Below, in pieces: positions 1-8,226 of a DNA stretch of 42,500 bases (the stretch's first letter is position 1; each line of letters opens with the position of its first letter). The DNA is from Prorocentrum cordatum (taxonomy: Eukaryota; Sar; Dinophyceae; Prorocentrales; Prorocentraceae), in the NCBI GenBank assembly GCA_963575745.1, contig CAUYUJ010001763.1, positions 16,124-58,623 of the forward strand, given 5' to 3'. The position numbers and the translations under genes were made by a program. Below the pieces are notes generated by a model. That model saw nothing but the letters and a program-made list of their open reading frames with translations. It was not told the DNA's origin and did no database searches.

Positions 1-66
1 TTTCCCAACTTCCAACTACTAACTACAATCCGATTCCGCGCCTTAGGCGTCGGCAGCCAGCGAGCC

Positions 67-2073
67 ATGCAACTCTTACAGCCACTCAATCACCAAATGC
101 CCCGAACACAACAACAGTATGATGAGTTGCTGGAAAGGATGCGTTCGATAGGTCACTTATCAGAACGGTCTCCTGGCAACATAGGATCAGTGTTTGGAAG
201 GGGAAAGGGATCTGGTTGTGGGAATTTCTACGCTACCTTAACCACTGAAGCCCAGCCTGGAAACGGGCCCTCAAGCACATGGGCCGACGATCCTGGAGAA
301 TCCACTGCTCTACTAGCAGGGGATCGATCACAACCAAGCTGGGCAACCAGCCCTCCTTCCAGAGAGCCTCAACCACACCGTTCCCTATGGGGTGAATCAA
401 ACCCCCTAACCGACGGTGTATCCACCTACCTGGGAGGCGACGATTTCGACTCCGGCACCGACGCAGATACTGTATCATCAGACGGTGTTGAAGCTCTAGA
501 TTGGTCAGATATCATGAATATGGAAAATGATAACCAGCGTGCTGAACACTTGTTTTGGTTACTGCAACAGGCAAAACGGAGGTGGAGGAGGTTCGCACGA
601 GAACCAGTGCGTCGTGTTAGGAGGAGGATACGGAGGAGTTTCAAAGGAAAAGGTAAAGGTAAACGGGATCGGCGTAGGTTGAATGGACGAGGCGTCACGG
701 CCTTCCTCCAGAAGCTCTCAGATGATCAGTATGATGAGATATTTTTCGGAGAAAAAGGCCGCGGCAAAGGCCGTAGAGATACCTCAGGCAAAGGCAAAGG
801 TAGGCGGGGAAACCCGCGAGGTAGAGACGGCCAGATCCTAAAGTGCCATGAGTGTGATAGTACCGACCATCTTGTGAGAGATTGTCCAGCGAAGGGAAAT
901 GGAAAGGGCAGATCGACCGAAGAGGATTTTGAGGCCATGGAACAGATATTTTACACTTGGGTTAGCTGCATGGACAACGCCGACGAGCTCGAGGCGTATG
1001 GCCATGGACTGTACGCGTACTACCTCGAGTACGTCCGCAGGTTCGTTGTCGGTAACAATGAGCTCACTCCCGTGGATCAAGGAACGCTGGGAAACCAGCT
1101 TGTATCTTTCTTCGACTGGATGTTCGGGAACCCAGGCAACATCATGGCCTACGACAGCAGTGACGAGGACGTCACTGTAGAGGCCTCGCCTTCAGAGGTT
1201 GACCGCGACCTTCAACCTCCACCCGACCTCATGCCTGGAAACAGGCCTACCTATCCTCGAAATCACGCTGAACTTATAGAAATGGAGTCTCAAGCGTTCG
1301 TTGCGGGCGTACCAGGGGACCCATTTATACCCCCTGGTTCGCTTGCTCCAGGTGAGTACGGACCACGCGCACTACTGCAAACCCTCAGGAGGATGCACGA
1401 GATATTAACCATAGCATATCCCGAGAGTCAAGAAAGCATCGAAGCTGGTAACATGATGCTGCAGGACACTGACGCCTGCGACGATTCGGAGTTAGTGTTG
1501 GCAGCCTTGACTCTTATTGACAGCGTGCACCCTGAGGACGTGCAGAGGCATGTGTGGTACTCCAGAGGGAGATGGCGCGAGGCCCTTGAAAGGGCCATCG
1601 CCATGCGCGGCCGGGCTCTTCCTCCGCCAGGATGGGGTCTCCAGGCGGCGGGGCTATGGCCCAATCATACTGCCATGCGCAATATTGCTGGGCAACCTGT
1701 GCTCGGCAACGAGCCTGAGCCGACAACCGTGCCGCCCACTCCGGGACAGCCAAGCGATGTTCAGACGCCGACTGCGCAGGGAAACCTGCCCGTCCCGGCT
1801 GCGCCGATGGCCGTCATCATTGGCAATTCTACATCAGAAGATGAAGAGGGTGATGGTTGCGGGCTGTGCGAGGACGAAACCACAATCCTCATGATGGAGG
1901 TCACTGGTGGGGAAGAGGTGGACTTCGACCCCGACGAGCCTGGCGCGCCAACACCACCGGCACAAGCGCCAATTGCGCCGAGCTCCAGCCAGCAGGGAAA
2001 CCTGCCTCTGTTAGACGATCCACCTGGGATCGCGCAGGAGCCTCCGCAGGAGCCCCCGCCGGCTCCCGCTTAG
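67..2073 (+). CDS. Gag-like nucleocapsid protein with CCHC zinc knuckle
   Basis: This 668-codon segment is read as the Gag part of the polyprotein, which would bind the element RNA in virus-like particles. A zinc knuckle of form C-x2-C-x4-H-x4-C lies at residues 260-273 (bases 844-885). It follows a strongly basic Arg/Lys/Gly region (residues about 169-257) suited to nucleic-acid binding. The remainder is acidic or Pro-rich and looks disordered. The ATG at 67 is the first in frame, but the frame is also open from base 1 to 66, so the true start could lie upstream. The segment ends at TAG 2071, after which the same frame stays open to about 3303, so the stop looks like a point lesion or a readthrough site. 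Six GNRA hairpins lie in it (255, 1086, 1233, 1701, 1776, 1992). Confidence 0.75.
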   Translation: MQLLQPLNHQMPRTQQQYDELLERMRSIGHLSERSPGNIGSVFGRGKGSGCGNFYATLTTEAQPGNGPSSTWADDPGESTALLAGDRSQPSWATSPPSREPQPHRSLWGESNPLTDGVSTYLGGDDFDSGTDADTVSSDGVEALDWSDIMNMENDNQRAEHLFWLLQQAKRRWRRFAREPVRRVRRRIRRSFKGKGKGKRDRRRLNGRGVTAFLQKLSDDQYDEIFFGEKGRGKGRRDTSGKGKGRRGNPRGRDGQILKCHECDSTDHLVRDCPAKGNGKGRSTEEDFEAMEQIFYTWVSCMDNADELEAYGHGLYAYYLEYVRRFVVGNNELTPVDQGTLGNQLVSFFDWMFGNPGNIMAYDSSDEDVTVEASPSEVDRDLQPPPDLMPGNRPTYPRNHAELIEMESQAFVAGVPGDPFIPPGSLAPGEYGPRALLQTLRRMHEILTIAYPESQESIEAGNMMLQDTDACDDSELVLAALTLIDSVHPEDVQRHVWYSRGRWREALERAIAMRGRALPPPGWGLQAAGLWPNHTAMRNIAGQPVLGNEPEPTTVPPTPGQPSDVQTPTAQGNLPVPAAPMAVIIGNSTSEDEEGDGCGLCEDETTILMMEVTGGEEVDFDPDEPGAPTPPAQAPIAPSSSQQGNLPLLDDPPGIAQEPPQEPPPAPA

Positions 2074-2220
2074 GCTGCATCGGCAGCCTCTTCTGATGAG
2101 CATGCCGGAAGGTCTCGTTCCCATCCACGCCTCAGAGAAGAGCCCCGTCCGAAGGCACGGCTTCCTCGTGAGTGGAGGCAAGCTGGCCCAAAGGAACGCG
2201 CTCTTAGGCGAGGGGGCGAC

Positions 2221-3447
2221 TTGCTTCCTTATAATGACCCAAGGCGTCGGAAGGGGGAACGTTCGGCCTTCCGCAAGGGCAACCCTGCCTATAGAGACGC
2301 TCAGGGTAAGTCCATGCGCGGTGGCTACCAGCTTGCGACGAACATTCGTGCTGGTGAAATACAAGAAGTACGAACGCAGCTGCGTAACGTCATCGCAGCA
2401 CGCAAACTGTACCGACCTCATGCAGTTTGTGGACCATGCTCAGAGCCGTTTCAGGAGCATAGGCCGGGATGCCCTGTAGGGCTCAACGAGGGTTTGAGCC
2501 CGAACAGAGGCCGTGCTCCTCATAAGGAGGGTCATCCACCGCTGATCCCGATGACACAAGACGAGATCGCAGAGATCAATCGTCGTCTCGGGATCACGGT
2601 TCACATGAGGCTGAAGGCCGAGGAGGTTAAGCCTCCTCCGGCTCCGAGGGGACTGGCGCCCATGACCCAGGAAGAAAAGGATGCGCTCTTTAACCTTCCT
2701 GGAATGCGAGGAAACTCGCCCGGCGTTTCCAGCCAGTCCCAACGGCCAGAACCGACGGACAACGATGGCCAGAAGGCCCAGCGAGTTGCGGCAGATGAGG
2801 AACGTAGACGGACAGCAGAGGAACGCACCCGCGAGGCAATTCGCCAGATGCTGATGGACTCCCAAAAGATCTACATGAAAGAGGCGAAGGCGAAGAAGCC
2901 CCCAATTCCACTCCAACCGAAGGCTAAGAGTGAAACACCGGCCCCTAGGTCGCTTTCGGAGGAGAGACCGAAGACAACAGCACGCTCTGAGGAGCTTGGG
3001 TCAGATGTGCAGATGGAGGTGCCCCGCTCTAAAACGCCGAGATCACCGACTAGAGCAACTCCAGCACAGAGACCCAACCCCAGACCGCCACCTCAGGAAC
3101 CTGTAGAAGTACGTATACGTCCGCCTAGTCGCAGCGGGTCTATCGCCAACAAGGCTAAGGCTTTCGAGCGCGCAGGGTACGCCCCTGCGCCAGCCTCGCC
3201 TGTGGCGACACGCTCCAAAAGGTCCGATGAAGGTGCTCTGTCTAGGGGTACCTGGGCGCCGACGATTAGGGGCAACGCCAGCCGAGAGTCGCCGCGGGGA
3301 AACCGCCAGGCGCTGCTGCTGCAGCTCCCTCCTCCTCGGGGGCCGCAGCCTCTTCGGCGACCGAGGCTCCTGTGCGGGGAAACCCGCCCGAGGAACAGCT
3401 GCGCCACCCAGAAGACACATCCTTCACCAGTGGGAGTCAGACCGTGA
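2221..3447 (+). CDS. Polyprotein linker upstream of the Tpt1 domain, frameshifted
   Basis: No domain is recognised. The frame is open from base 2074, directly after the TAG of the Gag segment, so the methionine at 2221 is probably not a real start. The product is charged and Pro/Arg-rich, with two similar short helical-looking pieces (PMTQDEIAEINRRLG and PMTQEEKDALFNLPGM) that may be a diverged internal duplication. Near 3300 a GNRA hairpin of the GCGGG type lacks one C. From there the frame goes wrong: restoring one base at about 3304 would continue an Ala/Ser-rich linker into RGNPPEEQ and the Tpt1 segment that is open from 3372. The last about 48 codons of this entry are therefore probably out of frame. 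Hairpins lie at 2706 (perfect) and 2273 (one mismatch). Confidence 0.5.
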   Translation: MLPYNDPRRRKGERSAFRKGNPAYRDAQGKSMRGGYQLATNIRAGEIQEVRTQLRNVIAARKLYRPHAVCGPCSEPFQEHRPGCPVGLNEGLSPNRGRAPHKEGHPPLIPMTQDEIAEINRRLGITVHMRLKAEEVKPPPAPRGLAPMTQEEKDALFNLPGMRGNSPGVSSQSQRPEPTDNDGQKAQRVAADEERRRTAEERTREAIRQMLMDSQKIYMKEAKAKKPPIPLQPKAKSETPAPRSLSEERPKTTARSEELGSDVQMEVPRSKTPRSPTRATPAQRPNPRPPPQEPVEVRIRPPSRSGSIANKAKAFERAGYAPAPASPVATRSKRSDEGALSRGTWAPTIRGNASRESPRGNRQALLLQLPPPRGPQPLRRPRLLCGETRPRNSCATQKTHPSPVGVRP

Positions 3448-4271
3448 TCAGGGATAGACTTGCCCTGCGGAAGCCCCCACCGATACGTCCGGTGGATGAG
3501 GAATTCATGAGGAAGTGCAGGCAAGAAAATAGCATCCCGAGCAAGAATCACGCCCTCAAGCAACTGAGTAAGGCTCTCAGTAGGGTGTGTAGACACGCGC
3601 CTGACAAACCACACAATGCCGTATGGAGCCTGAACACCTTCGACGACCATGATGGCTGGATTAACCTCGTAGAGCTCGTTCATGAGTATCCGCGGCACCA
3701 CGGACATGCGAGACATGATGGTTACAATCCCAGGCATGGCGAGGCCAAAGTCATCACCGCGAACCTATACGGCCGAACGGTGGACCAGCTGGCCGCCATC
3801 ATGATGGAGGTGGCCCATGTCCGCGAACCAGACGGTGAAGAGAGACAACGCCTTCAGTTTAAGGTGTTAGTGCGGGACTCTGGCAAGTCCGACATCTTCA
3901 TCCGGGCCTCTCAAGGGCACTCGTGGACGCTGAAGGCTCCATGGTCGTTGTACAAGTACATCGTACTACGCGACAACCCTGCCGGGAGACCGGCCCCATG
4001 CCCCGAGGTTGCCATGCATGGTACTCGATGGACTGCCCTCGAAGGTATTATGTGGTATGGCCTTTCCTGTCGTTCCGAACACAACTCGAAGAAAAAGGGG
4101 ACAGGTCGGTCACGCATCCACTTTGTGCCGACGGTCCGCCGTCGCAGTGTGAACAGTGGGTGGGACCCAGATTCCAACATCATCATCTTTGTGGACTGGC
4201 ATAAGGCCTTGAAGGATGGAATAAAATTTGGTTGGTCTGACAATGGAGTCCTTTTTATCCGAAGGAAATGA
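3372..4271 (+). CDS. Tpt1/KptA-family RNA 2'-phosphotransferase domain in polyprotein
   Basis: Tpt1/KptA enzymes remove the 2'-phosphate from spliced tRNA using NAD+, passing through an ADP-ribosylated intermediate. Family hallmarks are visible in order: LSKALSRVCRHAP with the Arg-His pair (residues 74-75), DDHDGWINLVELV, then IRASQGHSW (Arg178, His183), matching the IRxxQGHS signature, then HGT (216-218), RIHFV in place of the usual HIHLS, and a C-terminal GIKFGWSDNGV. The end of the domain (GVLLSEGNDDIIEP) appears only if one T is dropped from the T run at about 4243-4247, moving into the next segment; the stop at 4269 is therefore a frameshift artefact. The Arg usually found in the SGxR-like element appears as Trp264, which could impair catalysis. 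It sits between Gag-like and RING/protease regions inside the retroelement and has no GNRA hairpin within the domain. Confidence 0.82.
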   Translation: MRGNPPEEQLRHPEDTSFTSGSQTVIRDRLALRKPPPIRPVDEEFMRKCRQENSIPSKNHALKQLSKALSRVCRHAPDKPHNAVWSLNTFDDHDGWINLVELVHEYPRHHGHARHDGYNPRHGEAKVITANLYGRTVDQLAAIMMEVAHVREPDGEERQRLQFKVLVRDSGKSDIFIRASQGHSWTLKAPWSLYKYIVLRDNPAGRPAPCPEVAMHGTRWTALEGIMWYGLSCRSEHNSKKKGTGRSRIHFVPTVRRRSVNSGWDPDSNIIIFVDWHKALKDGIKFGWSDNGVLFIRRK

Positions 4272-5418
4272 CGATATCATCGAACCGTACTACATTTCCC
4301 ACGTGGGGGACCTTGCCACGGGGAAGCAATGGCGCAACCCAGAGTATCTGGGAGATCGTAAGGCACGCGTCTCCACCGCCATAATGTCGGCCCCTGGTAG
4401 GTGGACTGATGTAGGCAGTGCTAGTGTCAAGTACCAGTGGTCTCGCGACCAAGAGGGCGTCGACCCTCCTATGGTTTACGGTCACAGAGAAGTTGGGGAC
4501 CACTACAGCCCTGCCACGCTGGGAAACCAGCCAGAAGTCCACCTGATCTTTATGATCACCGAGAGTGAGGCCGGACGCGCGGCTCCAAGCCGCGCTCCAA
4601 GCCAAGGGCCTAGTGCCATATCTTGGCAGGCCATCAGCACCTCGGATCTGGACCAGATCGCGGCCGCTCTAAATCCTGAACAGGTGGAGCAATTGGCGGA
4701 TATATTATATCAGCAAGACCCCTGGGCCGCTGGCCAGGGAGCCATGTCCGCCATGGCGACGCGTAATCGTCAGGCCATGCAGGGAAACCTGCCCATCAAT
4801 GGACTCAGGAATGAGATGCCTGAGCCGCAGGGAGACCCGCAGACGTTCGGCCGCATCTTTGGAGAGCCTGCTCGATTCGAGCAGATGCATGGTAGCCCCT
4901 CGCATAGTATGCACACACCGAGGGGCATGATCCCAATGGCGACGCCACCTGCACAGTCTCCCGTCGGGACTCCTGGTCGCCCTGCCACGAGTGGCACCCT
5001 CATGGAGAGGATCGCAGCGGCCAGGGCCGAGCATGGTACAGCTCTCCTGAACACGATGCCGCCCGGCACTCCAACGAGTCAGCAGGGAAACCTGCCCGGC
5101 ACTCCAAGCCATCATCGACCGTTTGCTGGACAAACCACTGTCGCTGGTGTGCCTGAAGACTACCGTGCAAGGGTGGCAGCTGCTGTGCAACAGGTGCAGA
5201 GTCACAACCTGCCTCGCCCGAGTGGTCAGAGGTGGAGGCCGGCCTGGTCCTGGGAGCCCGAGGGTCCCAATCCAAGGGATCCTGCTCGGCAACGAGCCTT
5301 CATCCCAGCCTTCAATGCTCACCCGAGCATGGCCCAGGGCCAGAGACCATGGCCAGCACGCATGAATCCGCCGCTGTACCCTGATGGGTCCAGAGTTCCG
5401 AACAAGTTTGTTCGCTAG
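4228..5418 (+). CDS. Tpt1 C-terminal tail plus Pro/Gln-rich polyprotein linker
   Basis: The first in-frame stretch from about 4248 (SEGNDDIIEPYYIS) completes the Tpt1/KptA fold of the preceding segment after a one-base frame change, so the methionine at 4228 is not a genuine start. About 80 residues that could pack against the domain follow, then a long low-complexity Pro/Gln/Ala/Met-rich linker with no recognised domain. It ends with TAG at 5416, immediately followed in the same frame by ATG at 5419, so this stop again looks like a point lesion in one continuous frame. GNRA hairpins lie at 4518, 4779, 5082 and 5284, plus a mismatched one at 4827. The copy at 5284 is out of phase with this frame and reads ARQRA instead of LGNEP. 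Confidence 0.6.
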   Translation: MVGLTMESFLSEGNDDIIEPYYISHVGDLATGKQWRNPEYLGDRKARVSTAIMSAPGRWTDVGSASVKYQWSRDQEGVDPPMVYGHREVGDHYSPATLGNQPEVHLIFMITESEAGRAAPSRAPSQGPSAISWQAISTSDLDQIAAALNPEQVEQLADILYQQDPWAAGQGAMSAMATRNRQAMQGNLPINGLRNEMPEPQGDPQTFGRIFGEPARFEQMHGSPSHSMHTPRGMIPMATPPAQSPVGTPGRPATSGTLMERIAAARAEHGTALLNTMPPGTPTSQQGNLPGTPSHHRPFAGQTTVAGVPEDYRARVAAAVQQVQSHNLPRPSGQRWRPAWSWEPEGPNPRDPARQRAFIPAFNAHPSMAQGQRPWPARMNPPLYPDGSRVPNKFVR

Positions 5419-7815
5419 ATGGCGGATCAATTCCACGGCCTCACAAACGTGCGCTGTAGCGATCAGTCCATGTATCCGCACATGGCCTTTATGCCTGCGC
5501 CGACGACGCCAGATGTGGCTGTCCAGCCTACTGCCCATTCGATATCGTCTGGCAGTAGAGGTGTGCCTGAGTATCTCAGGCAGACATGCCACACCCAACA
5601 GGCATGCTTTAGGCGCAGACAGGCCGTGCAGAACGTGCGTGATCAGTCACGCGCAGCCGCGCTTGAGGTTGCGAGGAACAGAGGCTCACCCATGCGAGGA
5701 AACTCGCCCGCTGTGACGCCTACAGCCTCCGTGTCAGCAGCTCCTCCAGTTGTGGCTGCCGGAGTGCCGGAGGTGCTGGATCCAGCAGGGGGTCCTCCAG
5801 CGACCTTCATGCAGTCCGAGACGGTCCTGGAGAGACAGCGGCGGGTATATCCCAGAGCAGCAGATGTGGAAGTTTTCGCTGGGGTGGAAGATACCTGCGC
5901 GGTATGCCTCGAAGAATTTCAGCCCAGGGGGAGTGTTTACCGTTTGAGGTGCAATCACTTATTCCACGAGGAGTGCCGGAACTCAAACGTGGTGGGCCAT
6001 GTTGCAAATCAGCGCGAGGGAGACCCTCAGCAACCACCATGTGCTATCTGCCGAGCGCCTGGCATCATAGCGTCATCATTCCCATGGACCGGCTCCTACA
6101 CTCAGGCTCCTGAGCAAGCAGCGAGGGGGCTGCGGGAGTTGAGGAGCATGGTGGAGGAGATGACAGCCAGGATGCTAGACAGGCAGACAGCTCAGCCCCA
6201 GCAGCAGGGAAACCTGCCGGAGGAGGTGAGGCCGCCGATGGAGACGGGATACTTCGATCAGCTTATCCCGATGACGGCGCCTCAGCAGGGAAACCTGCCT
6301 AACACCCCACAGGTGGCTCCTCAAATGTCTCCCCAGAGTGGGGGCGGGGCAGAGCTGGCACTGGGCCCTGAGCAGCTGCGTGAGTTGCGTGTTCGGCATT
6401 TCCAGACCCAAATGGATAATGCGCACACAACCTTTATGCTGGATGCCGACAATCCTGAGACTGAGAGTGCGTCGCTGGACCTCTCAGATTCCTCAGTGGC
6501 AACAGCAGCAACAGCAGCCAGGGCCGTCGATTTCGCAGCTACGAACGGGGAGTTCGATGAGTGGTTGCAGTACAGGGATCACCTCGCGAATGAGGGGTTG
6601 CAGGACATCACCCTTCACTCGTATCTGACGCTGACGAGACGCACCACCCGCGAGCAGTATAAGAGCATACGTGATGAGTATGCCAACTGGCGGGAGGAGC
6701 GTGGCGCTCATGCTCAGAACGTGTCGTACTGCCAGCACATCGACCTGGCGCGTATGGCCGAAGGCAGGCCGGGTGCCAGCGTAGTGCGGGGCAACCCGCC
6801 AGGGAGTGCAACTGAATCGCGGGGAAACCCGCCGGATGGCACAGTTGGCACTTCAGAAACAGTGCGCATCAAGCAGCCGAGTAAGACTTTCTTGGGCGAT
6901 GGTGGAAACTCTATCCTCATCGATGTAGGCTCGAAGATCAACATAATGGGAGAAAACACGAGCCGCAAGTTTGTCCAGGCTGCTGGGGCACATGGCCGTT
7001 CTTGTACGTTCGAACCCCGTTCTCGTCTGAACATCAACGGGGTGGGCGAAGGGTCGGCCCCAGCGGATGCCGTAGGCACCTTCAGTATTGCCTGCGAGTG
7101 CCAGGGCTCGACCCAGCTCGATTCGTACAAGACGAACATTGTGTCAGGCTGTGGCAAAGACCTGCCAGCCATCCCAGGCCTCGATAGTATGCAGGACAAG
7201 CGCACTATTATTGTGCTCGAACGAGGCCAGGAGAAGCTGATATTCCCTGGGAAGGGACAGGTCAAGATGGAGCTCCCTGAGGGCTCCAAGATCATGCCGA
7301 CGACGAAGCTGCCATCAGGGCATCTGTCGATCAGGTGTGATCGATTTGGAGCTGCGGGGCAACCCGCCTCGAGCTCAAGCAGCACGTCATTTCTGACGGT
7401 GCTGACGGGCGAGCCGACCCCGGCGCAGGAGCGCAAACAATTGCAGGGAAACCTGCTTCAGGGGTTGATGGAGACGCTCGCCAAAGCTATGATGAGAGGC
7501 GATAGCATCGACGATCTGGAGACGTTCGAATGCTTCGTAGCCAGGACACTGGCCCAGCATGGTGGAAGTGTACCCATGGACGCTGTACGGTCCCGCCGGA
7601 AGATAGTGATGGGGTACGCGAACCGTGAGCTGCAGACAGTCAGTGACGCAAGGTCCGAGGGCGTGCTGAAGCAGCTGATGGAAAATCCATCCATGCTGGC
7701 GGCATCTGCGGAGCAATCCGCCTCTGAGGCCACGGCGCGCTGCAGTGCTGAGCTCCAGCATCTGAGGGAAGCCCAGATGCTGGCAGACATTGCAGGCACA
7801 TCTTCTTTATCTTGA
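5419..7815 (+). CDS. RING-H2 finger and retropepsin-like protease segment
   Basis: Residues 160-211 form a RING-H2 finger: C160-x2-C163-x14-C178-x-H180-x2-H183-x2-C186-x21-C208-x2-C211. Such fingers usually act as E3 ubiquitin ligases by recruiting E2 enzymes. Near residue 502 is SILIDVGSKINIMG, which resembles the hydrophobic-hydrophobic-D-(S/T)-G active-site strand of retropepsins but with Val in place of Ser/Thr. The following block (LPAIPGLDSM, then a PSGHLSIRC strand) resembles the second half of the protease domain of related polyproteins, as far as I can recall. A helical region at residues 315-450 and a C-terminal helical stretch flank these. The segment follows TAG 5416 and ends at TGA 7813, both in the same open frame as their neighbours. 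Hairpins lie at 5694, 6204, 6285, 6786, 6819, 7354 (out of phase) and 7443. Confidence 0.75.
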   Translation: MADQFHGLTNVRCSDQSMYPHMAFMPAPTTPDVAVQPTAHSISSGSRGVPEYLRQTCHTQQACFRRRQAVQNVRDQSRAAALEVARNRGSPMRGNSPAVTPTASVSAAPPVVAAGVPEVLDPAGGPPATFMQSETVLERQRRVYPRAADVEVFAGVEDTCAVCLEEFQPRGSVYRLRCNHLFHEECRNSNVVGHVANQREGDPQQPPCAICRAPGIIASSFPWTGSYTQAPEQAARGLRELRSMVEEMTARMLDRQTAQPQQQGNLPEEVRPPMETGYFDQLIPMTAPQQGNLPNTPQVAPQMSPQSGGGAELALGPEQLRELRVRHFQTQMDNAHTTFMLDADNPETESASLDLSDSSVATAATAARAVDFAATNGEFDEWLQYRDHLANEGLQDITLHSYLTLTRRTTREQYKSIRDEYANWREERGAHAQNVSYCQHIDLARMAEGRPGASVVRGNPPGSATESRGNPPDGTVGTSETVRIKQPSKTFLGDGGNSILIDVGSKINIMGENTSRKFVQAAGAHGRSCTFEPRSRLNINGVGEGSAPADAVGTFSIACECQGSTQLDSYKTNIVSGCGKDLPAIPGLDSMQDKRTIIVLERGQEKLIFPGKGQVKMELPEGSKIMPTTKLPSGHLSIRCDRFGAAGQPASSSSSTSFLTVLTGEPTPAQERKQLQGNLLQGLMETLAKAMMRGDSIDDLETFECFVARTLAQHGGSVPMDAVRSRRKIVMGYANRELQTVSDARSEGVLKQLMENPSMLAASAEQSASEATARCSAELQHLREAQMLADIAGTSSLS

Positions 7816-7854
7816 AGATGGCAGGGCGACGCTGCCCCCTCGTCGTCTTGCCTG

Positions 7855-8202
7855 ATGGCCGAAAAGCCGGGGGGTAACAAGGACAGCGGGGCAACCTGCC
7901 TTAGCAAAAGAGCTTTTGTCATTGAAGATACGAGAGAGGCTTGCGCCGACCTCCGCACCCGAGGTTATATCTGTGATCGTATTTCCCACAATGAGCTTAT
8001 GACGACTGTGGGCACAGATTACCTGGGTGCGGTGATCAGTGGAGATTACACTCTCACATGGATTAGTACCCCGGGTGACTGGTATGTACGAACTCCAGGG
8101 AAGAGAGTGGCCCCACATTGCTCACGTATCCAAAACCTTTTGATAAAAGCCAGGAAGCTCCGCATGAAAATCATAATATTTGGTCCCCCAGGATATGTTT
8201 GA
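7855..8202 (+). CDS. Polyprotein block with WISTPGDW and GPPG motifs, function unknown
   Basis: The frame is the same as the preceding segment after TGA 7813 and open from there. The 115-residue product contains LTWISTPGDWYVRTPGKR (Trp at residue 69) and IIIFGPPGYV (Gly at residue 110), two strand-then-loop motifs about 40 residues apart. The pattern hints at a Rossmann-like or methyltransferase-like fold, with GPPG at the position of a motif IV loop, but I do not recognise the family with certainty. TGA at 8200 and TAA at 8206 interrupt the frame, which then continues as the CHFG segment. An out-of-phase GNRA hairpin with GCAA loop and one G-U pair lies at 7886. Confidence 0.5.
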   Translation: MAEKPGGNKDSGATCLSKRAFVIEDTREACADLRTRGYICDRISHNELMTTVGTDYLGAVISGDYTLTWISTPGDWYVRTPGKRVAPHCSRIQNLLIKARKLRMKIIIFGPPGYV

Positions 8203-8226
8203 AAGTAATCTCCAGTACGTGATACT

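Noticed and set aside
7003-7020. GTTCGAACC resembling a tRNA T-loop
   Set aside because: No acceptor or anticodon stem can be formed around it and it lies inside the protease-coding region.
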